From Elusimicrobia bacterium CG_4_9_14_3_um_filter_62_55 (lineage in GTDB: Bacteria > Elusimicrobiota > Elusimicrobia > UBA1565): a DNA stretch of 40,142 nucleotides. Positions 1 through 7,236 of this stretch are shown piece by piece. The stretch is taken from positions 1-40,142 of the forward strand of contig PFUL01000172.1 of the NCBI GenBank assembly GCA_002790095.1, read 5' to 3'. The notes beneath the pieces were generated by a model, which worked only from the letters and a program-made list of their open reading frames with translations, did not search any database and was not told the DNA's origin. Both the position numbers and the translations under genes were made by a program. Numbering within the stretch: the stretch's first letter is position 1; every line of letters begins with the position of its first letter.

Positions 1-160
1 AGGCGTCTAAGACGGCTCCCATGGCCTGCGTGGCCGGGCCGGAGTGGCCGATGAGCTTGACGACGTTGGGAACCATGCCGAAACCCTTCTTGAGATTTGC
101 GTACACGGGCGTCGCTTCGGCGGCTTCCTGTCCTTCGTGGGCGTACGGTGTTTTGGGCAT
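1..160 (-). CDS. Carboxymuconolactone decarboxylase/AhpD-like protein, N-terminal part
   Basis: The first 53 codons of a gene that runs off the left edge. The N-terminus, with the stretch LKKGFGMVPNVVKLIGHSGP at about residues 25-44, resembles the helical start of carboxymuconolactone decarboxylase/alkylhydroperoxidase-D-like proteins, where 'GMVPN...L.HSP' precedes the CxxC active site. The CxxC region lies outside the window, so peroxidase or decarboxylase activity cannot be judged. The start at 160 is fixed by a perfect AGGAGG seven bases upstream. It lies 37 nt behind the DUF3179 gene on the same strand, so it is probably the third gene of the 913-to-1 operon. Family assignment is by pattern recognition only. 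Confidence 0.6.
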   Translation of the reverse strand, partial: MPKTPYAHEGQEAAEATPVYANLKKGFGMVPNVVKLIGHSGPATQAMGAVLDA

Positions 161-197
161 CTGCAATCCTCCTGGGATGAGTCCAGGTGAGTGGCGT

Positions 198-749
198 TTA
201 AGCGTGCATCGTTACGGTCGTGTGCCGGGCGGGAATCTGGGTCAAGGCCGTCCCCTTCTCCGGTCCGCTGACGGCCCGCTTCAGGACCTGCGACCAGAGG
301 CTCTCCGACTCCCGGTCGTAGAGGAGCACATCCGAGTTGTAGAGCAGGCCCGAAACGCCGAACGCGCGCCGACGCCCTCCCGCGACCGCGTCGAAGACCA
401 TCGCCGTGCCGCAGAGCGGACAGTAGGTCACCGCGATCCGGCGCGCGCCGAAGGCGTCGTTGACCACTTCGTGCCAGTTGAGGATGCGAATCGGATAGGC
501 CTTGGCGACTCCGCCCGACGCAACGCCGACGACGCGGTCCTCCGGGGAGAGCTCCGCGTCGGCGGCCGCGACGAAGCGCGGGTCGCTTAGGGCCGGGATC
601 CCGTCCTTGGGCGGGCCGCCGCGATGGATATCGGCGGCCGGCACGAGAGATCCTTCCAGGTCGAAGCCGTTAAGGCGCGCGGGCGCCGCCTGGGCTGAAA
701 CGGCGGCCAGCAAGGCGGCGAACGCCGGGGCAAGGCCCGCGACGCTCAT
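198..749 (-). CDS. Secreted DUF3179-domain protein, short form
   Basis: A 183-residue protein with an N-terminal signal peptide (about residues 1-22, ending AQA-AP). The DUF3179 signature follows: NWHEVVND at 91-98, YCPLCGTAMVFD at 109-120 with two cysteines, and GLLYNSD...LWSQ at 134-154. The biochemical role of DUF3179 is not known to me. The CxxC may bind metal or be redox active. The protein stops soon after the LWSQ block, whereas relatives I know continue through a T-T-W-x-x-W segment, so this copy looks C-terminally shortened. The start at 749 is chosen because its ATG overlaps the TGA of the upstream zinc-ribbon gene (ATGA) and begins the signal peptide; the frame stays open further upstream but only through that gene. 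Confidence 0.75.
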   Translation of the reverse strand: MSVAGLAPAFAALLAAVSAQAAPARLNGFDLEGSLVPAADIHRGGPPKDGIPALSDPRFVAAADAELSPEDRVVGVASGGVAKAYPIRILNWHEVVNDAFGARRIAVTYCPLCGTAMVFDAVAGGRRRAFGVSGLLYNSDVLLYDRESESLWSQVLKRAVSGPEKGTALTQIPARHTTVTMHA

Positions 750-913
750 TCGACCGCCGTCAGCGTTCCTCCCACGCAGTTGGAACACCGGCCGTGTTCG
801 GGGACGCATTTCGGGCACCAGAGCATCGCGCATTTCAGGCAGCGCTTCCAGCCGCCGTCGGCGGTTTCAGACTGATAATTGCATTTCCGGCAGGTTAGGG
901 CGTTGTCTTCCAT
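746..913 (-). CDS. Small protein with four CxxC pairs (zinc ribbon-like)
   Basis: A 55-residue protein with cysteine pairs at C8/C11, C25/C28, C33/C36 and C43/C46, a pattern expected for two interleaved zinc sites of a double zinc ribbon. No signal peptide is visible, so it is probably cytoplasmic. The ATG at 913 gives the compact all-ribbon protein; the frame is open further upstream, but that part reads as non-coding. The stop overlaps the start of the DUF3179 gene by 4 nt, which implies translational coupling. No strong Shine-Dalgarno sequence precedes it. I do not recognise a named family, and a role as regulator or metal carrier is only a guess. Confidence 0.6.
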   Translation of the reverse strand: MEDNALTCRKCNYQSETADGGWKRCLKCAMLWCPKCVPEHGRCSNCVGGTLTAVE

Positions 914-1040
914 GGTAGAGGTAAGTGTTCGAAACCGGCGCCGCGCTACAACTGCGGCCGCACAGGCGGAACGGGTGCCCTCCATCGAGAAACCGAATTT
1001 TTCTTTTTCTCGAGCTTGCGCCGGTCTCTGGTCGAATTGG

Positions 1041-1046
1041 TAAAAT
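1041..1046 (+). promoter_or_regulatory. -10 element TAAAAT of the TPR gene
   Basis: TAAAAT ends nine bases before the ATG at 1056, and no Shine-Dalgarno lies between. No convincing -35 box is present. Transcription would begin within a few bases of the start codon. Confidence 0.4.
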
Positions 1047-1055
1047 AGCGACACG

Positions 1056-2489
1056 ATGCCGCTCTCCGGAGCCCATAAATATTTCAATAAGTTCACGGCA
1101 TGGTCCCGGCATGAAGGCATGATCAGCGTCGAAGAGCCGGAGGCCCTGGATGAATTCTTTGTCAGTCCCGGCCGCATTCCCGAGGACGGCCGCGAACTGA
1201 TAGGAGCTCTTTTCAAGGATTGGTTCCTCCTGGAACGTAGGCTGACGCGGTGTGGATTAACCCCGCTCGATCTTTTCATCAAGACCCACCAGCGGCGTTT
1301 TAGAAAGACCGAGGCGGCCGCCTATCGAGAGATGAGGGAATCCAGCCGCTTCGGCATTTTCAAACTCACCGCACGAAAGGCGGGCGAGTGGCTGGACTTG
1401 ACGCCCATCCCGCGCGGGGAAGCTTGCCGCGTCATCGATGTGAAGGCTTCCGAGGACGGCCGGGAGGGACAGTTTCTGATAGCCCGGCTCTTTCGGTTCC
1501 AAGATTCCTGGGCGCTTTCGAGTTTCGTCGTGCGGCTTCCCGATGTTGCCGACTATCACTTGGAGCGCCTCATGCAGTCGCGCGGCGATAAACTCGAGGA
1601 TGAACCCATCCGCCATCGGTTCGTCCTTGGATTGTTCATGCCCCCCGTGGATTGGGAGAGCGAGGGCCTGCATCGTGTGCGCGCGCGTCTTGCATCGGTC
1701 CTGCAGCGTTGGCGCGTGGCCGATATCAGCGTTGCGCAGATCGAGGACGACATCCTTGCCGCGCATAAGATAGCGGCCACGGAGCACCCCCTTTCCCAGG
1801 TCATTCTAGACAAGGCGCCGTCCGTTGAGGCGGCCAAGGAGGCCGCTCCCCTTCTTCAGGCGATGTGGAACCTGACGCTGCCCGGCGAGACGCCGCGGCC
1901 CGGACCTAAGGAGAGATCCCTGCTCGGGGACTTGCAACGGTTCGTCATGAGCCGCCTTACCGATGAAGAGACGGCAAGCGATGCGCTTAGACCCACGGCG
2001 CGAGAGCTGACGCGGGAGTGGCTTGCAGCGCCGCAGAAGGAGTTGGACGGCAAGAGTCCCGGTGAAGTCATTCGTGAGGAACGACGGGCCCGTGGGAATC
2101 CTCATATGGAAATCGGCTATGACATCCAAGTGACGCCGATGGCCTGCGGTGAAGAGGAGGAGCGTGGATCGATCATGGTCAACCAGGGCATAGATCTGCT
2201 CCAAGCGGGACAGGCTGAGGCCGCTCTTGATCTTTTTTTGAAAGCCTATCCACTGGTCAAGGATGACCCGGAGGCGTTTCGAGTCATGGGCAATATGGCG
2301 ACGGCTTACACCATGCTGGGCAATCGCGAGGAAGCCCTGGCGATGCTGAGGACGGCCTTGAAGGCAAACCCTGATTACGAGGTTGCCCGCAATAACCTGG
2401 GGCTCCTCGAATCCCTAAGCCCCGATGAGTTTAAGCGCAGACACAGAAGCGGGTTTTTCACGAAAATGATCATCATCAAGGAGCGCTGA
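1056..2489 (+). CDS. TPR-containing protein with a WL-P-LdGksP segment
   Basis: A 477-residue, probably cytoplasmic protein without signal peptide. Residues 1-310 match no family I recognise. At about 321-345 there is a segment of the form EWLAAPQKELDGKSPGEVI. This resembles the 'W-L-x-x-P-x-x-x-L-x-G-x-S/T-P' block of MbcA/ParS-type and SEC-C-associated proteins. Residues of about 374-455 form two to three TPR helix pairs (VNQGIDLLQAGQAEAALDLF, then MGNMATAYTMLGNREEALAML). TPRs usually bind other proteins. The gene stands alone and is convergent with the mer-like operon. It is probably transcribed from the TAAAAT at 1041. Function unknown. Confidence 0.7.
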   Translation: MPLSGAHKYFNKFTAWSRHEGMISVEEPEALDEFFVSPGRIPEDGRELIGALFKDWFLLERRLTRCGLTPLDLFIKTHQRRFRKTEAAAYREMRESSRFGIFKLTARKAGEWLDLTPIPRGEACRVIDVKASEDGREGQFLIARLFRFQDSWALSSFVVRLPDVADYHLERLMQSRGDKLEDEPIRHRFVLGLFMPPVDWESEGLHRVRARLASVLQRWRVADISVAQIEDDILAAHKIAATEHPLSQVILDKAPSVEAAKEAAPLLQAMWNLTLPGETPRPGPKERSLLGDLQRFVMSRLTDEETASDALRPTARELTREWLAAPQKELDGKSPGEVIREERRARGNPHMEIGYDIQVTPMACGEEEERGSIMVNQGIDLLQAGQAEAALDLFLKAYPLVKDDPEAFRVMGNMATAYTMLGNREEALAMLRTALKANPDYEVARNNLGLLESLSPDEFKRRHRSGFFTKMIIIKER

Positions 2490-2669
2490 AGGAGGGAGGC
2501 TCTTAAGCCAAATTCCTGAACCAATCCGGCACGGTTTTCAGCTTCTCCACCGGTCGGCCGCGGGAAACGAGTGACCGCGCGTATTCCGGTCAATTCCAGC
2601 CATCGTCTCGGGCGAAACCCACCCAGCGGATCGGACCGAACCCCGCCAGTGTTGAAGCCCAGCGACCGC

Positions 2670-3563
2670 TCAGAACCACAATCGAAAGCTGCCTATTAGT
2701 CGATAGTCCGTTTTGAGGGCGGCCCCGTTGAGGCTTTGCACGGCCGGTAGCTGCGCAGCCAGCTCGAATACGGTCCTCTTGGACACCCACTGCAGCCCAG
2801 GCGTCAGGAACAAATGGTAGCCGCCCGAGTCGTCGTCCGCGACGCCGCCGGCCTGGTTCTTGGCCTGGTAGACGCTGTTGGCCTCCAATACCCCATAAAG
2901 GAAGCTGGGCAGACCCTCCGCCTCCAACCTCCTGGGCCAAAGGCGGTATTGCAGGGAAATATTCTGCTCCAGCGAATCGCCGAACTTGAAGTCATCGGCA
3001 TGCGTGTTCCTCCGGTAAGATAGGTCCGCGTCCACCTGAAAGGCAAGCCACTGGACGCTCCATACCGTGCCGAAGATCGGGTCGTAGGACCCGGACCCAA
3101 GCTGTACGCTGGGCGGCAAGACGCCTAGGGCGTCGGACTCATCGTTTCTGCCGCTGGGCCACTTGAGCCCGGCGAAGACCGCTCCGCGGCTGGTTTGGCC
3201 GGCGCTGCTGCGAGCAAAAACTTCATACCGGCCGACGGTCATAATGTCTCCCAGCCCGGAGGCCCGCCGGACCGCTCCGGTCGACTTGATCTCCAGCCTC
3301 TTGTCCAAATAAGGGAAAACCCCCATCAGCGCCAGCTTCGAAGTGGCCCCGTAAACCAGCGTGGAGGGGACCGCCGCGACATCCATCTCCCGTCCCATGG
3401 AAGAGGGATCATCATGCATTCTCATCCAGACTCCCTGCCCGCGAAAGAGCATTCCGCCCGCATGTACGGGAAGAGCGGTGTTGAAACTGATGGGGGCGGC
3501 TACGGCGTGCGGAACATGGGCGACGAGCAGCGCGCAAGACACGAGAATCCGCAGCGCTTTCAC
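2670..3563 (-). CDS. Outer-membrane beta-barrel protein of the mer-like operon
   Basis: A 297-residue protein with a cleavable signal peptide (about 1-23, ...HAVAA-PI) and alternating hydrophobic/polar strands, ending in a terminal aromatic strand (YRLIGSFRLWF). This is the usual mark of an outer-membrane barrel. The overall look (short loops, 'GLGDI...GRYEVF', 'AGLKWPSG') fits the MetA-type/'transporter' barrel group. It starts with GTG, which overlaps the TGA of the upstream NHL-HMA gene (GTGA), so it is translationally coupled as the last gene of the merR operon. It may let metal or its ligands cross the outer membrane; this is inferred only from context. About 180 bp of apparently empty sequence separate it from the convergent TPR gene. 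Confidence 0.65.
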   Translation of the reverse strand: MKALRILVSCALLVAHVPHAVAAPISFNTALPVHAGGMLFRGQGVWMRMHDDPSSMGREMDVAAVPSTLVYGATSKLALMGVFPYLDKRLEIKSTGAVRRASGLGDIMTVGRYEVFARSSAGQTSRGAVFAGLKWPSGRNDESDALGVLPPSVQLGSGSYDPIFGTVWSVQWLAFQVDADLSYRRNTHADDFKFGDSLEQNISLQYRLWPRRLEAEGLPSFLYGVLEANSVYQAKNQAGGVADDDSGGYHLFLTPGLQWVSKRTVFELAAQLPAVQSLNGAALKTDYRLIGSFRLWF

Positions 3564-4780
3564 GGGTTCTCCTTCCGAGCCGGCGCTATTTCCTTGAGTT
3601 CCGCAGCCTTGAAACCGGCCTTCTCAACGGCCTTGCGGACCTCATCGAAGGAAACGGTCTTGCCCGGCTCAAGATCCAAGATCGCCGTGCCCTGGCCCAG
3701 GTTGACGCGGGCGGAGCGCACGCCGGCAAGGCGGCCTAGGTGTTTTTCGATGCCGTAGGCGCAGAATGGACACGCCATTCCCTCGATCCGCACCAGCATG
3801 TCGCCGGAGACGCGCTCGGCGACCGCGGGGACTTGGACTTCCCGAGCGTCGGCGACCGCCCCGGCGTTGCCGAGGCTCAGGACCAGGATGCGGTCATTGG
3901 CGGTGTCGACCGCGAATACCCGTTCCTCCGGCCCGGCGGCGATACGGGTCGGAGAGTAGACATCCGGGTGTTTGTCGCCTGCCGGTTTCCATTCGCTCCT
4001 GAAGTCTCCCTTGGGTCCGAGCAGGACGACGCGCTTGTTGGCCGAGTCCGCGACATGAACATTGCCGCGGCCATCGACCGCGATGCCGCTGGGCACATGG
4101 AAAGCTCTATGCGAGAAGAATCGCTTCCATGCGGAGCCCCATATTTCCAGCACTCGTCCATCGGGCGTGAGCTTCTGGATTCGGTGGTTATAGGCGTCGG
4201 CCACCATCAGGTTGCCCGAGCCGTCGAAATCCAGGTCCGTCGGGTAGTTGAATTCGCCTTTGCCGCGCCCCTTCTTGCCGATGGACCTAAGCCACCTGCC
4301 TTTGGGATCAAAGACCTGGATGCGGTTGTTGTAGAAATCGGCCACATAGACATGTCCCGCCTTGTCGACCGCGACTCCGGCCGGCGAACGGAATTGGCCG
4401 TTTCCCTCTCCCGGTTCTCCCCATCCCAAAAGACTCTTGCCGTCCGGGGAAAAGGCCTCGACGCGGTCCGCTTCGTAGTCGCACACATACAGCGTTCCGT
4501 CGGCAGCGACCGCCGCGTCCACGGGCTTTTTGAACGCATCCGTTCCGCCGAACTCTGCGAGGAATTTACCTCTCACCGAGAACTTCTGCACCCGACGATT
4601 CCGCGAATCGGCCACATAGAGGTCGCCTTGCGCGTCTACGGCGACGCCCATGGGCTCTTGGAACTCCCCGGGGCCGGAACCGCTCGTCCCCCATGCGGCT
4701 ATGAGGCGATAGCCCGTGACATCAGCCCCGGAGGCCGCCACGGAAGCTGCAAGGAAAACGAGCGCCGACATCGATCTCAT
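3560..4780 (-). CDS. Secreted NHL beta-propeller fused to HMA metal-binding domain
   Basis: A 406-residue protein. A signal peptide covers about 1-18. Residues 25-305 contain about six NHL blades with the typical 'P.GVAVD..G..YVAD..N.RVQ.F' wording (for example 44-67, 134-157, 180-203 and 230-253). Residues 328-397 form a heavy-metal-associated domain with G-M-A-C-P-F-C (C337, C340), as in MerP and copper chaperones. NHL propellers are binding scaffolds, and HMA domains carry Hg(II), Cu(I) or similar soft metals. The pairing suggests a periplasmic or surface metal-capturing scaffold. The ATG overlaps the preceding TGA (ATGA), and the 3' end overlaps the outer-membrane gene. I do not know this fusion as a characterised protein. 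Confidence 0.85.
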   Translation of the reverse strand: MRSMSALVFLAASVAASGADVTGYRLIAAWGTSGSGPGEFQEPMGVAVDAQGDLYVADSRNRRVQKFSVRGKFLAEFGGTDAFKKPVDAAVAADGTLYVCDYEADRVEAFSPDGKSLLGWGEPGEGNGQFRSPAGVAVDKAGHVYVADFYNNRIQVFDPKGRWLRSIGKKGRGKGEFNYPTDLDFDGSGNLMVADAYNHRIQKLTPDGRVLEIWGSAWKRFFSHRAFHVPSGIAVDGRGNVHVADSANKRVVLLGPKGDFRSEWKPAGDKHPDVYSPTRIAAGPEERVFAVDTANDRILVLSLGNAGAVADAREVQVPAVAERVSGDMLVRIEGMACPFCAYGIEKHLGRLAGVRSARVNLGQGTAILDLEPGKTVSFDEVRKAVEKAGFKAAELKEIAPARKENP

Positions 4781-5247
4781 GATATTTCTCCCTTGATCTC
4801 ATTAATGGCTGCGGTGACATTACCTAGGCAGCAGGCGCCCTGGGGGTTCTTGCGTTCGCAGTCGCAAACCCCTGCCTTCACCTGCGCTCTGATCCGCTCG
4901 GGGATGTCCGTCGTTCCCGTTTTAACGATGTCCCGGCGCAGGTCGCCCCGACTGTGCTCGAAGCAGTAGCAGACGAGGACCTCGTCGCCCGCGTCCTTGA
5001 TCGTTATGAGCCTGAGGGTCTCGCCGCGCTTGATCACGAAGCCTTGCGGGTTGCAGTAGACCACCTCGCACTCGGGGTTGAGGCAGAAAGCAGCATCCTC
5101 ACCGATAGACGCCCGCAGGTGTTGTGGGACATGCTGGTCCAAGGTCAGCGCCGTGACCTTGCGTCCCGCGTTGCCGCAGACCGGGCAGGGGCAGGTCGTG
5201 GTTTTTATCTTGCAGCAGGATTCGTGGCTAGGTGCCCGTTCTTCCAT
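4777..5247 (-). CDS. CopZ-like Zn/[2Fe-2S] cysteine-rich protein
   Basis: A 156-residue protein with 14 cysteines. It matches the N-terminal domain of Archaeoglobus CopZ. A CPVC pair at C21/C24 is followed by FCLNPECEVVYCN (C55, C60, C65), VCYCF (C93, C95), VCDC (C128, C130) and CC (139-140). In CopZ such residues hold one zinc and one [2Fe-2S] cluster. It has no HMA domain of its own; that partner domain occurs instead in both neighbours (MerTP and NHL-HMA). No signal peptide, so it is cytoplasmic. The ATG at 5247 lies inside the 3' end of merTP and has an AGGAG site. It may reduce or relay metal on the cytoplasmic side; this role is inferred. Confidence 0.8.
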   Translation of the reverse strand: MEERAPSHESCCKIKTTTCPCPVCGNAGRKVTALTLDQHVPQHLRASIGEDAAFCLNPECEVVYCNPQGFVIKRGETLRLITIKDAGDEVLVCYCFEHSRGDLRRDIVKTGTTDIPERIRAQVKAGVCDCERKNPQGACCLGNVTAAINEIKGEIS

Positions 5248-5827
5248 CGTCGTCTCCTGGCAAGACCTGCGCCTCATATCCGGCGGCCGCGACGGCTTGG
5301 AGTACAGCGTCGGCGCCGACCCCGTCATTGGTCTTGACGAGAGCCGTTCCCTCATCGAAATCTACCTGTGCGGAGTAGACGCCGGGGACCTTCTTGACGG
5401 ACTTCTCGATCGACACGGCGCAGGCCGTGCAGGTCATGCCCGACACCTTGAGCGCTAAGGTCTTCGCGCCCGCGGGAGCCGTGCCCGAGTCGCGGCTCAA
5501 AAGGCAGGCGGACCAGGTTGGGAATGTGGCCAGGGTCACGGTCAGCGCGGTCAGGCCCCAAAGGCCGGCCTTCATCGCTTTGCTTCCGGAACGGATATTG
5601 CAGGAGCCGTCCGCGCAGGCGACCTCGCGTTTGCGGTAGGCGAAGTAGAATCCCGCACCCAAAACGACGGCGGTGACGCCCAGGAATATCGGGCGATACT
5701 GCGTAACTCCCGCGGCCAAGCCAAGGCTGCCCAGGCCCAAGGCTGTGAGAACAAGCGGCCCAATGCAGCAGATCGATGCGAGTCCGGCCGAGAACAGCGC
5801 GGCCAGCCCCATGAGTTTACTGTTCAT
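5228..5827 (-). CDS. merT: Mercuric ion transport protein MerT fused to MerP-like HMA domain
   Basis: A 199-residue inner-membrane protein. Residues 1-110 follow MerT: a first membrane helix with the vicinal pair in SICCIGPLVL (C20, C21), a second helix at about 45-64, a loop pair C71/C76, and a third helix at about 86-108. Residues 124-190 are an HMA domain with GMTCTAC (C133, C136). In MerT these cysteine pairs pass Hg(II) from the periplasm to the cytoplasm, while the HMA domain replaces a separate MerP. The ATG overlaps the merR stop (ATGA). Its use for another soft metal such as copper cannot be excluded, but the MerR regulator argues for mercury. Confidence 0.88.
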   Translation of the reverse strand: MNSKLMGLAALFSAGLASICCIGPLVLTALGLGSLGLAAGVTQYRPIFLGVTAVVLGAGFYFAYRKREVACADGSCNIRSGSKAMKAGLWGLTALTVTLATFPTWSACLLSRDSGTAPAGAKTLALKVSGMTCTACAVSIEKSVKKVPGVYSAQVDFDEGTALVKTNDGVGADAVLQAVAAAGYEAQVLPGDDDGRTGT

Positions 5828-6240
5828 TTCTTTTTCCCTCCTTCTTCCAAGCTCTCCAAGATCGGACAGGCGTCGGTGGTGCCGCGCTTAGCGCAGGTAT
5901 GGACCAGCCGGTTGAGGACCCGTTCCATCCCCCGAAGAGCGGTGATCTTTCCTCGAACGATCTCAAGCCGCGCCTGCGCCTGTTTGCGTACCGCCCCGCA
6001 TTGGGTCCGGCGGCCTATCCGCAGCTTGAGCAGCCGCGCGATCTCGTCCAAGGTGAAGCCTAATTCCTGGGCGTTCTTGATGAAGCGGAGCTTGCGCACG
6101 GTCTCAAGGGCGTAGAGCCGGTAGCCCGAATCGAGCCTGATTTCCGGCGCGATCAAGCCCCGCCGTTCGTAATAGCGCACCGTCTGGATGTTGACGCCGG
6201 CCTCGCGGGCCACGCGCCCGATCTTCAGTTCCGCGTTCAT
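5824..6240 (-). CDS. merR: Mercury-responsive regulator MerR
   Basis: A 138-residue MerR-family activator. The winged helix-turn-helix spans residues 5-70 (IGRVAREAGVNIQTVRYYER). It is followed by the dimerisation helix. The three mercury ligands are C81, C116 and C125. The spacing of 35 and 9 residues is the same as C82/C117/C126 of Tn501 MerR, which separates it from CueR and ZntR types. The ATG at 6240 follows a GGAGG site; an upstream in-frame ATG at 6285 lies in the promoter -35 box and is rejected. It is the first gene of the operon it probably controls, so it autoregulates from the same strand, unlike the divergent merR of Tn501. Confidence 0.92.
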   Translation of the reverse strand: MNAELKIGRVAREAGVNIQTVRYYERRGLIAPEIRLDSGYRLYALETVRKLRFIKNAQELGFTLDEIARLLKLRIGRRTQCGAVRKQAQARLEIVRGKITALRGMERVLNRLVHTCAKRGTTDACPILESLEEGGKKK

Positions 6241-6253
6241 GGTCCTTCCTCCA

Positions 6254-6285
6254 AGTATAAACCGTGTACCTGAGTATAGAGTCAA
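6254..6285 (-). promoter_or_regulatory. MerR-type promoter/operator
   Basis: Read on the minus strand: TTGACT (6285-6280), a 20-bp spacer, TATACT (6259-6254), then GGAGG and the merR ATG. A 19-20 bp spacer is the hallmark of promoters that MerR regulators activate by twisting DNA. The spacer holds a partial dyad, GTAC-CTGA-GTAT on the plus strand (6266-6277), close to the GTAC-ATGA-GTAC core of the Tn501 mer operator. Confidence 0.75.
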
Positions 6286-6392
6286 GGCCCGCGCTTCACA
6301 AATCGGCTTGCCGACCGTTCAGCGGGTAGGGGAGAGGGTTTCCAGCCGCGGCGAACGAGAAGGTGATTTCGTTCCCTATCGGGGACGAATCG

Positions 6393-7031
6393 TCAATTCA
6401 ACGACAGTTGACAGTGCTTCGGGTTTTCCCGTGAAGCGCCCTTCTGGATCTCCAGGAAGTTGTCGAGCGCGGGATTCGCCGCCATCAGCACGCGCGTCAG
6501 CACGCCCGCGTCGCCGGTCAACCGCTTCGCGCACAGCGAGGTCGCGGCTTTAAAGGCCAGGTCGCTCATGTCCTCGTCGGTTTTCGGCTCCCAGCCCGCG
6601 ACGCGCAGGTACTCATTCGAGAACGAGCGCAGCTCCCGCGTCCAGGTGTCGAACAGGCCGTAGCAGGCCGTCCCGGTGCAGTTGTAGCCGAGGGCTTGGT
6701 TGATCTTCTGAAGGCGGCGGCACAAAGTCGTGCCGGGGGTCTTCTTGCAGGTCAGCACCTCCGTCTCTTTATCCGTTTTTGCCGGGGATTCCAGCTTCCG
6801 GGCGGCGGCGGTCTTCCTCTGCGACTCGGGCGCCGCGGCGAGAGTCTTTATGCCGCCGGGAAGCGCCTCGCTTCCTTCGACGGAGTCGAGCGCTTTCGCA
6901 TCGTCGGCGAGTTCGGTCAGGTTGACGGAAAAGGAGGCGGCGCCGCTTTGGGCCTTCGCTGCTTCCAGGGTTTCGGCGTATCCCGCGGCGCTGCAGCTCA
7001 GCGCGAGGACTGCGATCAATATCGTTTTCAT
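6393..7031 (-). CDS. Secreted protein of unknown function
   Basis: A 212-residue protein. The signal peptide is about residues 1-19 (MKTILIAVLALSCSAAGYAE). A low-complexity, Ala/Lys/Glu-rich stretch runs to about 90. The C-terminal half is more ordered, with cysteines in LTCKK, TTLCRR, YNCTGTACYG, SLCAKRL and the final KHCQLSLN, which could form three disulfides in the periplasm. The ATG at 7031 has a clear GGAGG site. It appears monocistronic; a -10 TAGAAT lies at 7067-7062. No family recognised. Confidence 0.7.
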   Translation of the reverse strand: MKTILIAVLALSCSAAGYAETLEAAKAQSGAASFSVNLTELADDAKALDSVEGSEALPGGIKTLAAAPESQRKTAAARKLESPAKTDKETEVLTCKKTPGTTLCRRLQKINQALGYNCTGTACYGLFDTWTRELRSFSNEYLRVAGWEPKTDEDMSDLAFKAATSLCAKRLTGDAGVLTRVLMAANPALDNFLEIQKGASRENPKHCQLSLN

Positions 7032-7061
7032 GTCACCTCCAAGAAAGTTGCGGCCGCCTCT

Positions 7062-7089
7062 ATTCTAAGCGAAAGGGTCTAAACCCTTT
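7062..7089 (-). promoter_or_regulatory. Promoter region with small hairpin upstream of the 7031 gene
   Basis: A -10-like TAGAAT lies at 7067-7062 on the minus strand, about 30 bases before the ATG. Just upstream, AAAGGGT/ACCCTTT arms with a 4-base loop (7072-7089) form a hairpin. It could be a weak end to transcripts coming from 7237 or a regulator site. There is no good -35. Confidence 0.3.
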
Positions 7090-7236
7090 ATGGGTCTGTC
7101 GTCTTGAAAATCAGGGTCGAAGGACCTCCGATAATGTCATGGGCTCTTGGAGCCGGATCGAGCCCCGGCCGTCGCAAACGACCGAGGAAGGAATCGCGCG
7201 GGGCTTCGTGCCCTTGAGCGACCGCTTTTTCCCCGA

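Noticed and set aside
2490-2669. Search for a gene or terminator between the TPR gene and the outer-membrane gene
   Set aside because: No frame with coding look and no hairpin with T-run was found in these 180 bp.
3740-4969. 409-codon plus-strand frame over the NHL-HMA gene
   Set aside because: It runs antisense to NHL repeats and the HMA motif and has no domain, signal or ribosome site.
6240-6285. Upstream ATG of merR at 6285
   Set aside because: It lies in the -35 box, and the added 15 residues are not part of MerR proteins. The ATG at 6240 has GGAGG.
6368-6389. Hairpin TTCGTTCCC/GGGGACGAA behind the 6393 gene as a terminator
   Set aside because: The stem is imperfect and no T-run follows on the minus strand, so I do not list it as a terminator.
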